DNA of 64,000 nt from Empedobacter sedimenti (GTDB lineage Bacteria; Bacteroidota; Bacteroidia; Flavobacteriales; Weeksellaceae), in contig NZ_JASCQG010000006.1 in assembly GCF_030005555.1 (NCBI RefSeq), forward strand, positions 1 to 64,000. The letters are read 5' to 3'. Below the pieces are notes generated by a model. It saw only the letters and a list, made by a program, of their open reading frames with translations, was not told the origin of the DNA and searched no databases. Below, in pieces: positions 42,581 to 50,525 of this stretch (position 1 is the first letter of the stretch; the number at the start of each line of letters is the position of its first letter). The position numbers were made by a program, and so were the translations under genes.

Positions 42581-43534
42581 ATGAACTTACCTTATAAAAT
42601 CTTGGCAATAGATTCTAATCACGAATGTTTAAACAATGGTCTTCGTGATGCTGGATTTATTGTTGATGAAGATTATGTTTCGTCTAAAGAAAGTATTGAA
42701 GAGAAAATTGCCAATTACGATGGATTAATTGTAAGAAGCCGTTTTCCAATAGATAAAGATTTTTTAAGTAAAGCAATTAATTTAAAGTTTATCGGTAGAG
42801 TAGGGGCAGGACTTGAGAATATAGACGAAGATTATGCTGCTAAGCGAAAAATTATTTTGTTTAATTCACCAGAAGGTAATCGCGATTCTGTCGGTGAACA
42901 TGCTGTAGGTATGTTGTTAATGTTGATGCATCATTTACGCAGAGCCGATATCGAAGTGCGTAATGGAATTTGGAAGCGAGAAGAAAATCGTGGTGATGAG
43001 TTAAAAGGTAAAACAGTTGGTATTATTGGTTATGGAAATATGGGTAACGCTTTTGCGAAACGTTTGCAAGGTTTTGATGTTAATGTAATTTGTTATGATA
43101 TTTTGCCAAATAAAGGAAATCAATTTGCTGAACAAGTTTCTCTGAAAGATTTTTTTGAGCGTGCTGAAGTAGTTAGTTTACATACACCTCAAACTCTTGA
43201 GACTACAAGAATGATTAATGCTGAGTTCATTTCTAAATTCAAAAAGCCATTTTATTTTGTGAATACAGCAAGAGGAAAATCTGTGGTGACAAAAGATTTG
43301 GTTGATGCTATGAAAGATGGACGCGTTCTTGGTGTAGCTTTAGATGTTTTAGAGTTTGAAAAATCAAGTTTTGAAAAATTGGTTGCTTCAGAATTACCAG
43401 TAGAATTTCAGTATTTGATTAATGCTGATAATGCTGTTTTAGCGCCGCACATTGCAGGTTGGACACATCAAAGTAAAGTAAAATTAGCCGAATTTATTCG
43501 TGATAAGATTATAGATTGGTCAAAGAATAATTAG
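42581..43534 (+). CDS. D-isomer-specific 2-hydroxyacid dehydrogenase
   Basis: 317 residues. Substrate domain, then the Rossmann motif TVGIIGYGNMGNAFAKRL (about 145-162), the catalytic Arg region VSLHTPQTLETTRM...VNTARGKSVV, and the catalytic His in LAPHIAGWTHQS near 287. It resembles short SerA-type enzymes without a regulatory ACT domain. 3-phosphoglycerate dehydrogenase is plausible, but specificity cannot be settled from sequence. Single-gene unit with a strong terminator. Confidence 0.88.
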   Translation: MNLPYKILAIDSNHECLNNGLRDAGFIVDEDYVSSKESIEEKIANYDGLIVRSRFPIDKDFLSKAINLKFIGRVGAGLENIDEDYAAKRKIILFNSPEGNRDSVGEHAVGMLLMLMHHLRRADIEVRNGIWKREENRGDELKGKTVGIIGYGNMGNAFAKRLQGFDVNVICYDILPNKGNQFAEQVSLKDFFERAEVVSLHTPQTLETTRMINAEFISKFKKPFYFVNTARGKSVVTKDLVDAMKDGRVLGVALDVLEFEKSSFEKLVASELPVEFQYLINADNAVLAPHIAGWTHQSKVKLAEFIRDKIIDWSKNN

Positions 43535-43540
43535 ATATTA

Positions 43541-43569
43541 AAAAGGTTCCGAAAATTTCGGAACCTTTT
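43541..43569. terminator. Terminator between the dehydrogenase gene and the 39-residue ORF
   Basis: AAAAGGTTCCGAAA (43541-43554) and TTTCGGAACCTTTT (43556-43569) form a near-perfect palindrome with A and T runs on both sides, so it can serve both convergent genes. Confidence 0.85.
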
Positions 43570-43570
43570 T

Positions 43571-43690
43571 TTATTTTGTTAGCCTTTTATATACTTTATA
43601 CAAAAGAACTGCAATTAATATCACAATAACGATAGGTACGATAATCCATAGAATTAAATCGAAAGTAGAACCGTTAATGTTAGATATCAT
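43571..43690 (-). CDS. Small single-span membrane protein, 39 residues
   Basis: Frame starting ATG ATA TCT AAC: a short polar start (MISNINGSTFD), one long hydrophobic helix at about 12-30 (LILWIIVPIVIVILIAVLL) and a basic end (YKVYKRLTK), giving an N-out, C-in orientation by charge. The stop is 2 bases from a strong terminator, which supports it being a gene. Family not recognised. Confidence 0.55.
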   Translation of the reverse strand: MISNINGSTFDLILWIIVPIVIVILIAVLLYKVYKRLTK

Positions 43691-43841
43691 ATATGTGACT
43701 CATGTGTTAATAGAATGCTAAAATAGAAATTATCTTTAACATTTCATTAATATTTGTAAAATTATTTTTATCTAATTGATAATTTTTTGTAATTTATATT
43801 ATTAATTAACACAGATCAACATCATATTATTTTCATACACT

Positions 43842-43849
43842 TAACTTTG
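43842..43849 (+). promoter_or_regulatory. -7 box of the pirin gene
   Basis: TAACTTTG, 17 bases before the ATG; no -33 TTTG is seen. Confidence 0.55.
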
Positions 43850-43865
43850 AATAAAAATTTAAACT

Positions 43866-44579
43866 ATGCAATATCAAATATTTAAATCAGAATCAAGAGG
43901 AGGAGGAAACCATGGTTGGTTAAACTCAAAACATTCATATAGTTTTGCTAATTATTACGACCCTGAGCGTATTCATTTTGGTGCTTTACGTGTCGTAAAT
44001 GATGATATTATTACAGGAGGTATGGGATTTGGAAAACATCCTCATGATAATATGGAGATTATTACAATTCCGACAAAAGGAGGAATTTCTCACGAAGATT
44101 CAATGGGAACAGGTTCTGTTATTGAGTCTGGGGATGTACAAGTTATGAGTGCTGGTACTGGAGTTTTTCATAGTGAAATGAATGCTTACGAGAATCAAGA
44201 AGGACATTTCTTCCAGATTTGGATTATCCCAAATAAAATGAATGTAGAACCTCGTTATCAACAAATTTCTGTTCGTGAAGTTGCTAAAGAGAATGAATTA
44301 TATCAAGTTCTTTCTCCAAATGCAGATGATCAAGGAGTTTGGATTTATCAAGACGCTTGGATTTTCTTAGGTAATTATACAGAAGATAAACAAGAAACAT
44401 ATAAAGTACAGAAAGAAGGTAATGGTGTTTTCTTTATGGTTGTAGACGGTGAAGTAGAGTTTGATGGTCAAACAATTTCTCGTCGTGATGTAATCGAAAT
44501 TACAAATACAAATGAACTTTCGTTTAACGTAAAAGCTGGTTCTCAGCTAATGTTAATCGAAGTTCCTATGGAAATTTAA
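43866..44579 (+). CDS. Pirin family protein
   Basis: 237-residue double cupin. The N-terminal metal site reads GKHPHDNMEIITIPTKGGISHEDSMG (about 57-82: two His, one His and a Glu expected). The second cupin is degenerate, as in other pirins. Some bacterial pirins have quercetin dioxygenase activity and others act in regulation; the role here is unknown. The start is supported by RGGGNHGWLNSKHSYSFANY, the normal pirin opening. Single-gene unit. Confidence 0.92.
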   Translation: MQYQIFKSESRGGGNHGWLNSKHSYSFANYYDPERIHFGALRVVNDDIITGGMGFGKHPHDNMEIITIPTKGGISHEDSMGTGSVIESGDVQVMSAGTGVFHSEMNAYENQEGHFFQIWIIPNKMNVEPRYQQISVREVAKENELYQVLSPNADDQGVWIYQDAWIFLGNYTEDKQETYKVQKEGNGVFFMVVDGEVEFDGQTISRRDVIEITNTNELSFNVKAGSQLMLIEVPMEI

Positions 44580-44618
44580 AATAGAATTTTTTTCAGTTTT
44601 TAGTTGTTTTATATATAG

Positions 44619-44650
44619 AAAGTAGGTTGATTTTTTCAACCTACTTTTTT
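44619..44650 (+). terminator. Terminator of the pirin gene
   Basis: AAAGTAGGTTGA (44619-44630), T5 loop, TCAACCTACTTT (44636-44647), then more T. Confidence 0.85.
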
Positions 44651-44743
44651 ATTTTTATTCAAAATATTTTCTTTATCAATACAAGTATTTAGTATATTTA
44701 CTGCTTATAAAACTTTAATTTAAACCGCTTTAATTCATAGATT

Positions 44744-45838
44744 ATGAAACGTTTATTCATCATTGCTTCGTTAGCTTTAATGATTATCAGTTGTAAAAAT
44801 GATAATATTGAAATTGATTCTTCAACTCCGCAAACTTTTAGCGAAACGGTAGATAAAATTTCAAAAGCATTACCTGTTATGCAACAAGATAAGTTTAAAG
44901 AAGCATTGCAGATTGTTTTTGAATATAAAACAAGTCCTACTATGGATGAGGAAGGACGTTGGTCTGCGGTTCGTACTTTGTTAGATGGAAAAACTGTAGA
45001 TGAGGTTTTTGATATTGCAGAGAAAACCGCTTTGGAGAATAAATTAACGTGGAATCGTAATCAAGTGCCTTTGGCAAATGGTATTCCTAAAGTTGGTTCA
45101 ATAAAACCTGAAGAAGTTTCTACTGAGGCTACTTCTGCTGTTCAACGTTTTGATTTTAGTTTGAAACAAGATGATCAAGGTGTTTCAATTTCTCCTTTTT
45201 TCTATAATGCAGAAGGACAAGAAATTCAATTGCAAGAAGCAGTTACTGCAACAATTGAGGTTTTTAATTCTGGTAATATTGTATATAGTTTTAGATCTAC
45301 GATAGATCCTAATTCTATGGATGATTTGTATCGTAAAAGTGCCATTAAGTTTAATTATTCTTCGCTAGATGCATCTAAGATTAAGAATGATCGTTTAGAT
45401 ATTTTGGTTCGCGTACCTAATTCTGAGCGTTATTTAACGAATCGTAAAGCAATAAAAGTACCGACGGAATTGATTGGTGGAGCAACAATTGTAGATTCTA
45501 CTTCTGTTGTTACAACTGCTCCTGCGCATGTAAGCAAAGAAGCTGGAATGGTAAAATCTCTTTCAAATCGTTTTATGAATAATATTGCTAAAAAGAATTA
45601 TTCTGGAGCTTTTGCTTTAACAAGAAGTGGAGAATGGTCTACGTATCAAAAATTCTCTGGAGATGATGCTATAAAGGCTTTAGAACAAGCTTCTATTAAC
45701 GAAGCAAAAGTATTAGATGCTGATGAAAAAGTTGCGCTTGTTGAAGTTAGCACAAGTTTGAAAGATCAAACATCAAAGAGCTATCAAGTAACTTTAGAAA
45801 AGATAAATAATAAATGGTTTGTAGTTAATTTTAAATAA
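44744..45838 (+). CDS. Lipoprotein, DUF6694-like
   Basis: 364 residues. Lipoprotein signal peptide with lipobox MIISC (Cys17), then the helical motif TFSETVDKISKALPVMQQDKFKEALQIVF (about 31-60), which resembles the DUF6694 lipoprotein family. A beta-rich middle and a C-terminal domain follow that resembles a small NTF2/DUF4878-like fold (NIAKKNYSGAFALTRSGEW ... INNKWFVVNFK). It is anchored to a membrane by the N-terminal lipid. Function unknown. Shares a bidirectional terminator with the OmpA unit. Confidence 0.78.
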   Translation: MKRLFIIASLALMIISCKNDNIEIDSSTPQTFSETVDKISKALPVMQQDKFKEALQIVFEYKTSPTMDEEGRWSAVRTLLDGKTVDEVFDIAEKTALENKLTWNRNQVPLANGIPKVGSIKPEEVSTEATSAVQRFDFSLKQDDQGVSISPFFYNAEGQEIQLQEAVTATIEVFNSGNIVYSFRSTIDPNSMDDLYRKSAIKFNYSSLDASKIKNDRLDILVRVPNSERYLTNRKAIKVPTELIGGATIVDSTSVVTTAPAHVSKEAGMVKSLSNRFMNNIAKKNYSGAFALTRSGEWSTYQKFSGDDAIKALEQASINEAKVLDADEKVALVEVSTSLKDQTSKSYQVTLEKINNKWFVVNFK

Positions 45839-45856
45839 TTTCAAAATCATTCCAAA

Positions 45857-45890
45857 TAAAAAAAGCGTTCAGTAAATGAACGCTTTTCTT
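45857..45890. terminator. Bidirectional terminator
   Basis: AAAAGCGTTCA (45861-45871), loop GTAAA, TGAACGCTTTT (45877-45887), with A-run before and T-run after. It lies between convergent stops at 45838 and 45912. Confidence 0.85.
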
Positions 45891-45911
45891 TTTTTATAAT
45901 GTAAATGATTC

Positions 45912-46610
45912 TTACTGACCAGCTTCTTTTGCAGCGTCAGCTTTCATTTTTTCATTTGCAGTAATTGCAATCTCTACACGACGGTTTTGAGCGCGTCCTT
46001 CTGCAGTTGTATTATCAGCAATTGGTTCTTCTAAACCTTTTCCTTTAGATGTTAAACGAGAAGAAGAAATTCCTTTTCCTACTAAATAATCTTTAACAGA
46101 TTGAGCACGTTTCTGAGATAAAGGTAAGTTGTAACCTTGTGAACCTACATTGTCAGTATGTCCTACAATTAATAAATCTGTATCAGGATATTCGTTGAAA
46201 ACTTCTACTAACTTATCTAAATTTGTTTTAGCAACAGAAGTTAATGAAGCTTTGTTATAATCAAATGTAACTCTTGAATTTTCATCTAAAATTAAGTTAA
46301 TTCCTTCTTCAGTACGTACAACTTCTGCACCTGGTAAAACTTCCTCAATTTTCTGAGCTTGCTTATCCATTTTGTTACCAATAACACCACCGGCAGCTCC
46401 ACCTACTGCAGCACCAATAACAGCACCTAAAGCAGTGTTTCCACCTTTACCAATGTTATTACCTAAGATACCACCAATAACACCTCCAGCAACAGCACCA
46501 ATACCAGCACCTTTTTGTGTGTTATTTGCATTCTGTACCGCCGTACAAGAAGACATAATAAATGATCCACCTAATACGATTGCAGCTATTTTTGTATTTA
46601 ATTTTTTCAT
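45912..46610 (-). CDS. OmpA family lipoprotein with glycine zipper
   Basis: 232 residues. Lipobox SSC at Cys22; a glycine zipper over about 33-80 (GAGIGAVAGGVIGGILGNNIG, GAVIGAAVGGAAGGVIG), which can pack into a membrane; then an OmpA C-terminal peptidoglycan-binding domain at about 112-220 with LLIVGHTDNVG, LSQKRAQSVKDYL and RAQNRRVEI. It probably tethers the outer membrane to peptidoglycan. It lies 19 bp after the lipocalin-like gene, as is common in Flavobacteriia. Confidence 0.93.
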   Translation of the reverse strand: MKKLNTKIAAIVLGGSFIMSSCTAVQNANNTQKGAGIGAVAGGVIGGILGNNIGKGGNTALGAVIGAAVGGAAGGVIGNKMDKQAQKIEEVLPGAEVVRTEEGINLILDENSRVTFDYNKASLTSVAKTNLDKLVEVFNEYPDTDLLIVGHTDNVGSQGYNLPLSQKRAQSVKDYLVGKGISSSRLTSKGKGLEEPIADNTTAEGRAQNRRVEIAITANEKMKADAAKEAGQ

Positions 46611-46629
46611 AATTTTTAAGTTTAATTGA

Positions 46630-47145
46630 TTAACGTTGGAATGTATAAATTACTTGAGCAATTTTACCATTCGCATTTACATCTTGAACTAATCGCATTG
46701 AATTCGCATCAACTTGATCAACTCTCATTTTGTATCCAGCAGTATTTTGCTTTGCTTTGATTCCAGTAACATCCTTAAATGTAAAGTATGTTGTTGAACC
46801 ATCTTGAACTAAGTTCCAAATAATGTTTGCCGTTCCAGCAGGACAGTCACCACCACCATTATTGAAAGTGTATGTTCCTTTTTTATTGTTTTGTACTAAA
46901 TTCCATGTAGAACCTTCAAAACATTCTGGATTTGCAGTATCAAAAACTTTTGCAACAGTTTCGTTCACTTTTACATTTCCTTGAACTTCGTTATTTGATA
47001 ACCCCGAATAGTCAACAGTAGTTAATGTCCAAGCACCACGTACTTCTTTTCCTGTTTCTATTGTTTGTTTAGCAGTTGTTGTAGATGCACAAGAACTTAA
47101 TAATGCTGTTGCGCAAATTCCAAATAATAAAATACCTTTTTTCAT
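46630..47145 (-). CDS. Lipocalin-like lipoprotein
   Basis: 171 residues. Lipobox LLSSC (Cys19), then a beta-rich domain beginning RGAWTLTTVDYSG, with two further cysteines (NPECFEGSTWNLV and GGDCPAGTANIIW) placed to form a disulfide, and a repeated WNLVQ strand motif. Matches the lipocalin-like proteins found upstream of OmpA lipoproteins in this group. Ligand unknown. First gene of the two-gene unit. Confidence 0.85.
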   Translation of the reverse strand: MKKGILLFGICATALLSSCASTTTAKQTIETGKEVRGAWTLTTVDYSGLSNNEVQGNVKVNETVAKVFDTANPECFEGSTWNLVQNNKKGTYTFNNGGGDCPAGTANIIWNLVQDGSTTYFTFKDVTGIKAKQNTAGYKMRVDQVDANSMRLVQDVNANGKIAQVIYTFQR

Positions 47146-47274
47146 AGCTTTTACCTTATTTATTATACTTTTCGTCTAAAAAATGGCTTCTATAAATTAG
47201 TTTTAAATCAATATTTTTAAAAATCAATACAAAGATTCATTTCTGATCAAAAAAGTCTTTTAAAACGCTTTATT

Positions 47275-48168
47275 TTAGTTTTCGACTTTGATTGTATAGA
47301 TTAAAGATGAATATTGACCAGTTTTCTTTGCTAATGAGTTTGATTTTAATCCAACTCGAATTGCATTCAAAAATCCCAATTTATTTCCCTTATATTTTTC
47401 AGATAGTAGACTCACATAAAACGAATCTAACTTCATGGGATGTATAGATTCAATTTTCATACCAAAGTTGCTAAATAACTTGTGCATGCTGGTCTCTGTG
47501 AAATGCCATAAATGACGAGGTACATCATATGCTGCCCAATGTTCACCATAATAATTAGCATCATACGATTGATGATTTGGAACAGCTATTACTAAGGTAC
47601 CACTTTTTGTTAAATGATTCTTAAGTTGAGTAATTATTTCATTCAAATTTGGAATATGTTCTAAAACATGCCACAGCGTAATTACATCAAATTTTTCATT
47701 TGTTTGTTCTAATTCTGTAGAAGTAACTTTTTCTATACCAATTTTACTTTGTGCAATTCTTCGTGCTGAATCATTTGGCTCCATTCCCAAAACATCGTAA
47801 CCATTTTTTTGTAGATGTTCTAAAAAATCACCAACACCACAACCATAGTCTAATACTTTTTTACCTTTTGCAATCTTATTAATCAAGTTTAATTTATCAT
47901 TTAAATTAATTGATTTTGCAATTTGATAAAAACGTTCAAAGACAGATTTTTTTCCATCGGTGTGCGAAATGTAATTTTTACTTTCGTAATATTTACCTAA
48001 ATTTTCGATAGGTTGGGGGAGAGTGTATAAAACTCCTGTTTTCGAATCTTCAAAGATCTCGAAGTTTTCACCTGTCAAAAAATAATCTTTTAAACTTAAT
48101 TTCTTAACACCAGAAAATCCTTCAAAAGAAGGATTTTCTTGAGATGTTTCACGTGGAACATTTTCCAT
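47275..48168 (-). CDS. Class I SAM-dependent methyltransferase
   Basis: 297 residues. SAM-binding motif I VLDYGCGVGDFLEHL at about 110-124, acidic residue of motif II in VLGMEPN, and DVITLWHVLEHIPNLNEII, typical of the Methyltransf_23 group. Substrate unknown. It begins 1 base after the mnmG stop and is co-transcribed. The codons for VPRET (residues 4-8) are part of a 16-bp parS-like site (48145-48160), so the N-terminal sequence may be fixed by DNA function rather than protein function. Confidence 0.88.
   Translation of the reverse strand: MENVPRETSQENPSFEGFSGVKKLSLKDYFLTGENFEIFEDSKTGVLYTLPQPIENLGKYYESKNYISHTDGKKSVFERFYQIAKSINLNDKLNLINKIAKGKKVLDYGCGVGDFLEHLQKNGYDVLGMEPNDSARRIAQSKIGIEKVTSTELEQTNEKFDVITLWHVLEHIPNLNEIITQLKNHLTKSGTLVIAVPNHQSYDANYYGEHWAAYDVPRHLWHFTETSMHKLFSNFGMKIESIHPMKLDSFYVSLLSEKYKGNKLGFLNAIRVGLKSNSLAKKTGQYSSLIYTIKVEN
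48145..48160. promoter_or_regulatory. parS-like site inside the methyltransferase start
   Basis: The minus strand reads TGTTCCACGTGAAACA, identical to the B. subtilis parS sequence as known in the literature. The plus strand reads TGTTTCACGTGGAACA. Confidence 0.7.
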
Positions 48169-48169
48169 A

Positions 48170-50041
48170 TTATCTTCCCATGTAAATTAATAATACACTA
48201 ATATCTGCCGGCGAAACTCCACTTATACGTGATGCTTGCGCTACAGTAGCAGGTCTTATTTTGGTTAATTTTTGTCTTGCTTCAATTGACATCGATCCAA
48301 ATGTATTATAATCAATATTTGTCGGAATTTTTAAATTCTCTAATCGGTGTAATTTATCAGCATTCTGTTGTTCTTTTTTGATATAACCTTTGTATTTAAT
48401 CTGGATTTCTGTTTGTTCCAGCTCTTCCTGATCATAGTTATTTTCTTCTACAAATTCTTTTACACGATTCAATCTTGTAAAGTCTGTAAGTTTTAATTCT
48501 GGACGAGTAATAACCGAAATCATTTTGTTTGGTTGTTTCAAAAGTGTACCTTCTCGTTCTTCAATAACGTCATTGATCTCTTGTGGTTTTACTGAATTTT
48601 CTTCAAAATAGTTCACAAGCTTTTCAGCCTTGTCAAACTTTTCTTCCATTCTTTTTAAACGATCTTCAGATGCTAAACCAAGTTCAAAACTCTTTCTTGT
48701 TAAACGTTCGTCTGCATTATCTTGTCTCAATAAGATACGATATTCTGCACGAGACGTAAACATTCGATAAGGTTCTTCTGTACCTTTTGTAATTAAATCA
48801 TCGATTAAAACACCAATATAAGCTTCGTTGCGATTTAAGATAAACGGTTCTTTTCCTTGAATTTTTAAAACTGCATTTATACCAGCCATTAAACCTTGGG
48901 AAGCAGCTTCTTCATAACCTGTTGTTCCATTAATTTGACCAGCACAATACAAGTTGTCAACTATTTTAGTTTCTAATGTATGTTTAAGTTGTGTAGGTGG
49001 GAAGAAATCATATTCTATAGCATAACCAGGACGTAATATTTTTGCATTTTCAAAACCTGGAACAGAACGTAAAGCTCTTGCTTGAATATCATCTGGCAAA
49101 GAAGTTGAGAAACCATTGATGTAGAATTCCATCGTGTGCCAACCTTCAGGTTCAGCAAAAATTTGATGACGATCTTTATCTGCAAAACGATTAATCTTAT
49201 CTTCGATAGATGGACAATATCTTGGTCCAGTTGATTTAATTGTTCCGTTAAACATTGGAGAACGATCAAAACCTTCACGTAATAAATCGTGAACTTCTTG
49301 ATTTGTATAAGTAATCCAGCAAGAACGTTGTTTGGTTAATTTTGGTGTATTTGTATATGAGAATTTCGAAGGATTTTCATCACCTGGTTGTTCAACCATT
49401 TTCGTATAATCAATAGAACGACCATCAACTCGCGGAGGAGTTCCAGTTTTCATTCGTCCAGCTTCGAAGCCTAAATCTACTAATTGTTCCGTAATTCCGA
49501 ATGCAGCTGATTCTCCCATACGACCACCACCAAATTGTTTTTCTCCAATATGAATCAAACCATTTAAGAATGTACCATTTGTAAGTACAACAGCTTTTGA
49601 ACGGATTTTCATTCCCATAGCAGTAATTACACCACAAACTTTACCATTCTCAATGATTAGGTTTTTCACCATATCTTGGAAGAAGTCAACATTTTCTGTT
49701 CTTTCTAAAGATAGTCTCCACTCTTCTGCAAAACGCATACGATCGGACTGCGCACGCGGTGACCACATGGCAGGACCTTTTGAAAGATTCAACATCTTGA
49801 ATTGAATCGCAGTTTTGTCGGTAATTATACCAGAGTATCCACCTAAAGCGTCAATCTCGCGAACAATTTGTCCTTTTGCAATTCCACCCATAGCAGGATT
49901 ACAAGACATTTGCCCGATTGTTTGTAAGTTCATTGTAACTAGAAGTGTTTTTGCTCCTAAATTGGCTGCTGCGGCTGTTGCTTCTGCACCAGCATGTCCG
50001 CCACCAACTACAATTACATCATATTCTGATTGAAATATCAT
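48170..50041 (-). CDS. mnmG: tRNA uridine-5-carboxymethylaminomethyl modification enzyme, large subunit
   Basis: 623 residues. FAD-binding VVGGGHAGAEA near 10-20, PAMGGIAKGQIVREIDALGG, and the long central NAD-binding region. The C-terminal helical domain ends ISGVSPADISVLLIYMGR. With MnmE it modifies U34 of certain tRNAs. mnmG (gidA) often lies near the replication origin. A parS-like site sits in the 54-bp gap before it and another just after it. Confidence 0.97.
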   Translation of the reverse strand: MIFQSEYDVIVVGGGHAGAEATAAAANLGAKTLLVTMNLQTIGQMSCNPAMGGIAKGQIVREIDALGGYSGIITDKTAIQFKMLNLSKGPAMWSPRAQSDRMRFAEEWRLSLERTENVDFFQDMVKNLIIENGKVCGVITAMGMKIRSKAVVLTNGTFLNGLIHIGEKQFGGGRMGESAAFGITEQLVDLGFEAGRMKTGTPPRVDGRSIDYTKMVEQPGDENPSKFSYTNTPKLTKQRSCWITYTNQEVHDLLREGFDRSPMFNGTIKSTGPRYCPSIEDKINRFADKDRHQIFAEPEGWHTMEFYINGFSTSLPDDIQARALRSVPGFENAKILRPGYAIEYDFFPPTQLKHTLETKIVDNLYCAGQINGTTGYEEAASQGLMAGINAVLKIQGKEPFILNRNEAYIGVLIDDLITKGTEEPYRMFTSRAEYRILLRQDNADERLTRKSFELGLASEDRLKRMEEKFDKAEKLVNYFEENSVKPQEINDVIEEREGTLLKQPNKMISVITRPELKLTDFTRLNRVKEFVEENNYDQEELEQTEIQIKYKGYIKKEQQNADKLHRLENLKIPTNIDYNTFGSMSIEARQKLTKIRPATVAQASRISGVSPADISVLLIYMGR

Positions 50042-50079
50042 TTGATTTGTAAACTTATTTTTCTTGTTAAAATAATAAA

Positions 50080-50095
50080 TGTTCCACGTGGAACA
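50080..50095. promoter_or_regulatory. parS-like site between ybeY and mnmG
   Basis: TGTTCCACGTGGAACA is a perfect 16-bp palindrome differing from classical parS by one symmetric base change. It lies directly after the ybeY stop, 38 bp before mnmG. Confidence 0.7.
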
Positions 50096-50521
50096 TTATG
50101 CATTTAGATAATGACTAAATGTTGCTAAATACTGATCTTCTTTAGAAGTCATTAATTCTTTCTCGTCTGGCTCTTTATCTAAATAGCCTGCGAAATGTAA
50201 CGTTCCATGAATGATAACACGTGCTAATTCATTTTCAAAAGTTACCTTGTTTTGCTCTGCATTATCTTTAATTCGTTCTATACTTATAAAGATATCTCCC
50301 ATCAATTCATCTTTTACAGAATTATCAAAACCGATAACATCTGTATAATAATCGTGATCTAAATATTGACGATTAATTTGAAGTAAGTATTCATCATCAC
50401 AGAAAATATAGTTTAATTCTTCTATCGTTTTTCCTTCGTTCTTCATACTTTCTACGATCCAATCTATCCATGTTTGAGCATCTTTTAGCTCAAAATCTGT
50501 TTCGTAAAATAATTCTATCAT
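50096..50521 (-). CDS. ybeY: Endoribonuclease YbeY (rRNA maturation factor)
   Basis: 141 residues. Needed for 16S rRNA 3' maturation and ribosome quality control. The metal motif reads HGTLHFAGYLDKEPDE with His105 and His109. The third ligand of the usual HxxxHxxGYDH motif is not His here (GYLDK), a variant that, from memory, is common in Bacteroidota. It lies 4 bp after the patatin-like gene and upstream of mnmG in one leftward unit. Confidence 0.92.
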   Translation of the reverse strand: MIELFYETDFELKDAQTWIDWIVESMKNEGKTIEELNYIFCDDEYLLQINRQYLDHDYYTDVIGFDNSVKDELMGDIFISIERIKDNAEQNKVTFENELARVIIHGTLHFAGYLDKEPDEKELMTSKEDQYLATFSHYLNA

Positions 50522-50525
50522 TGCT

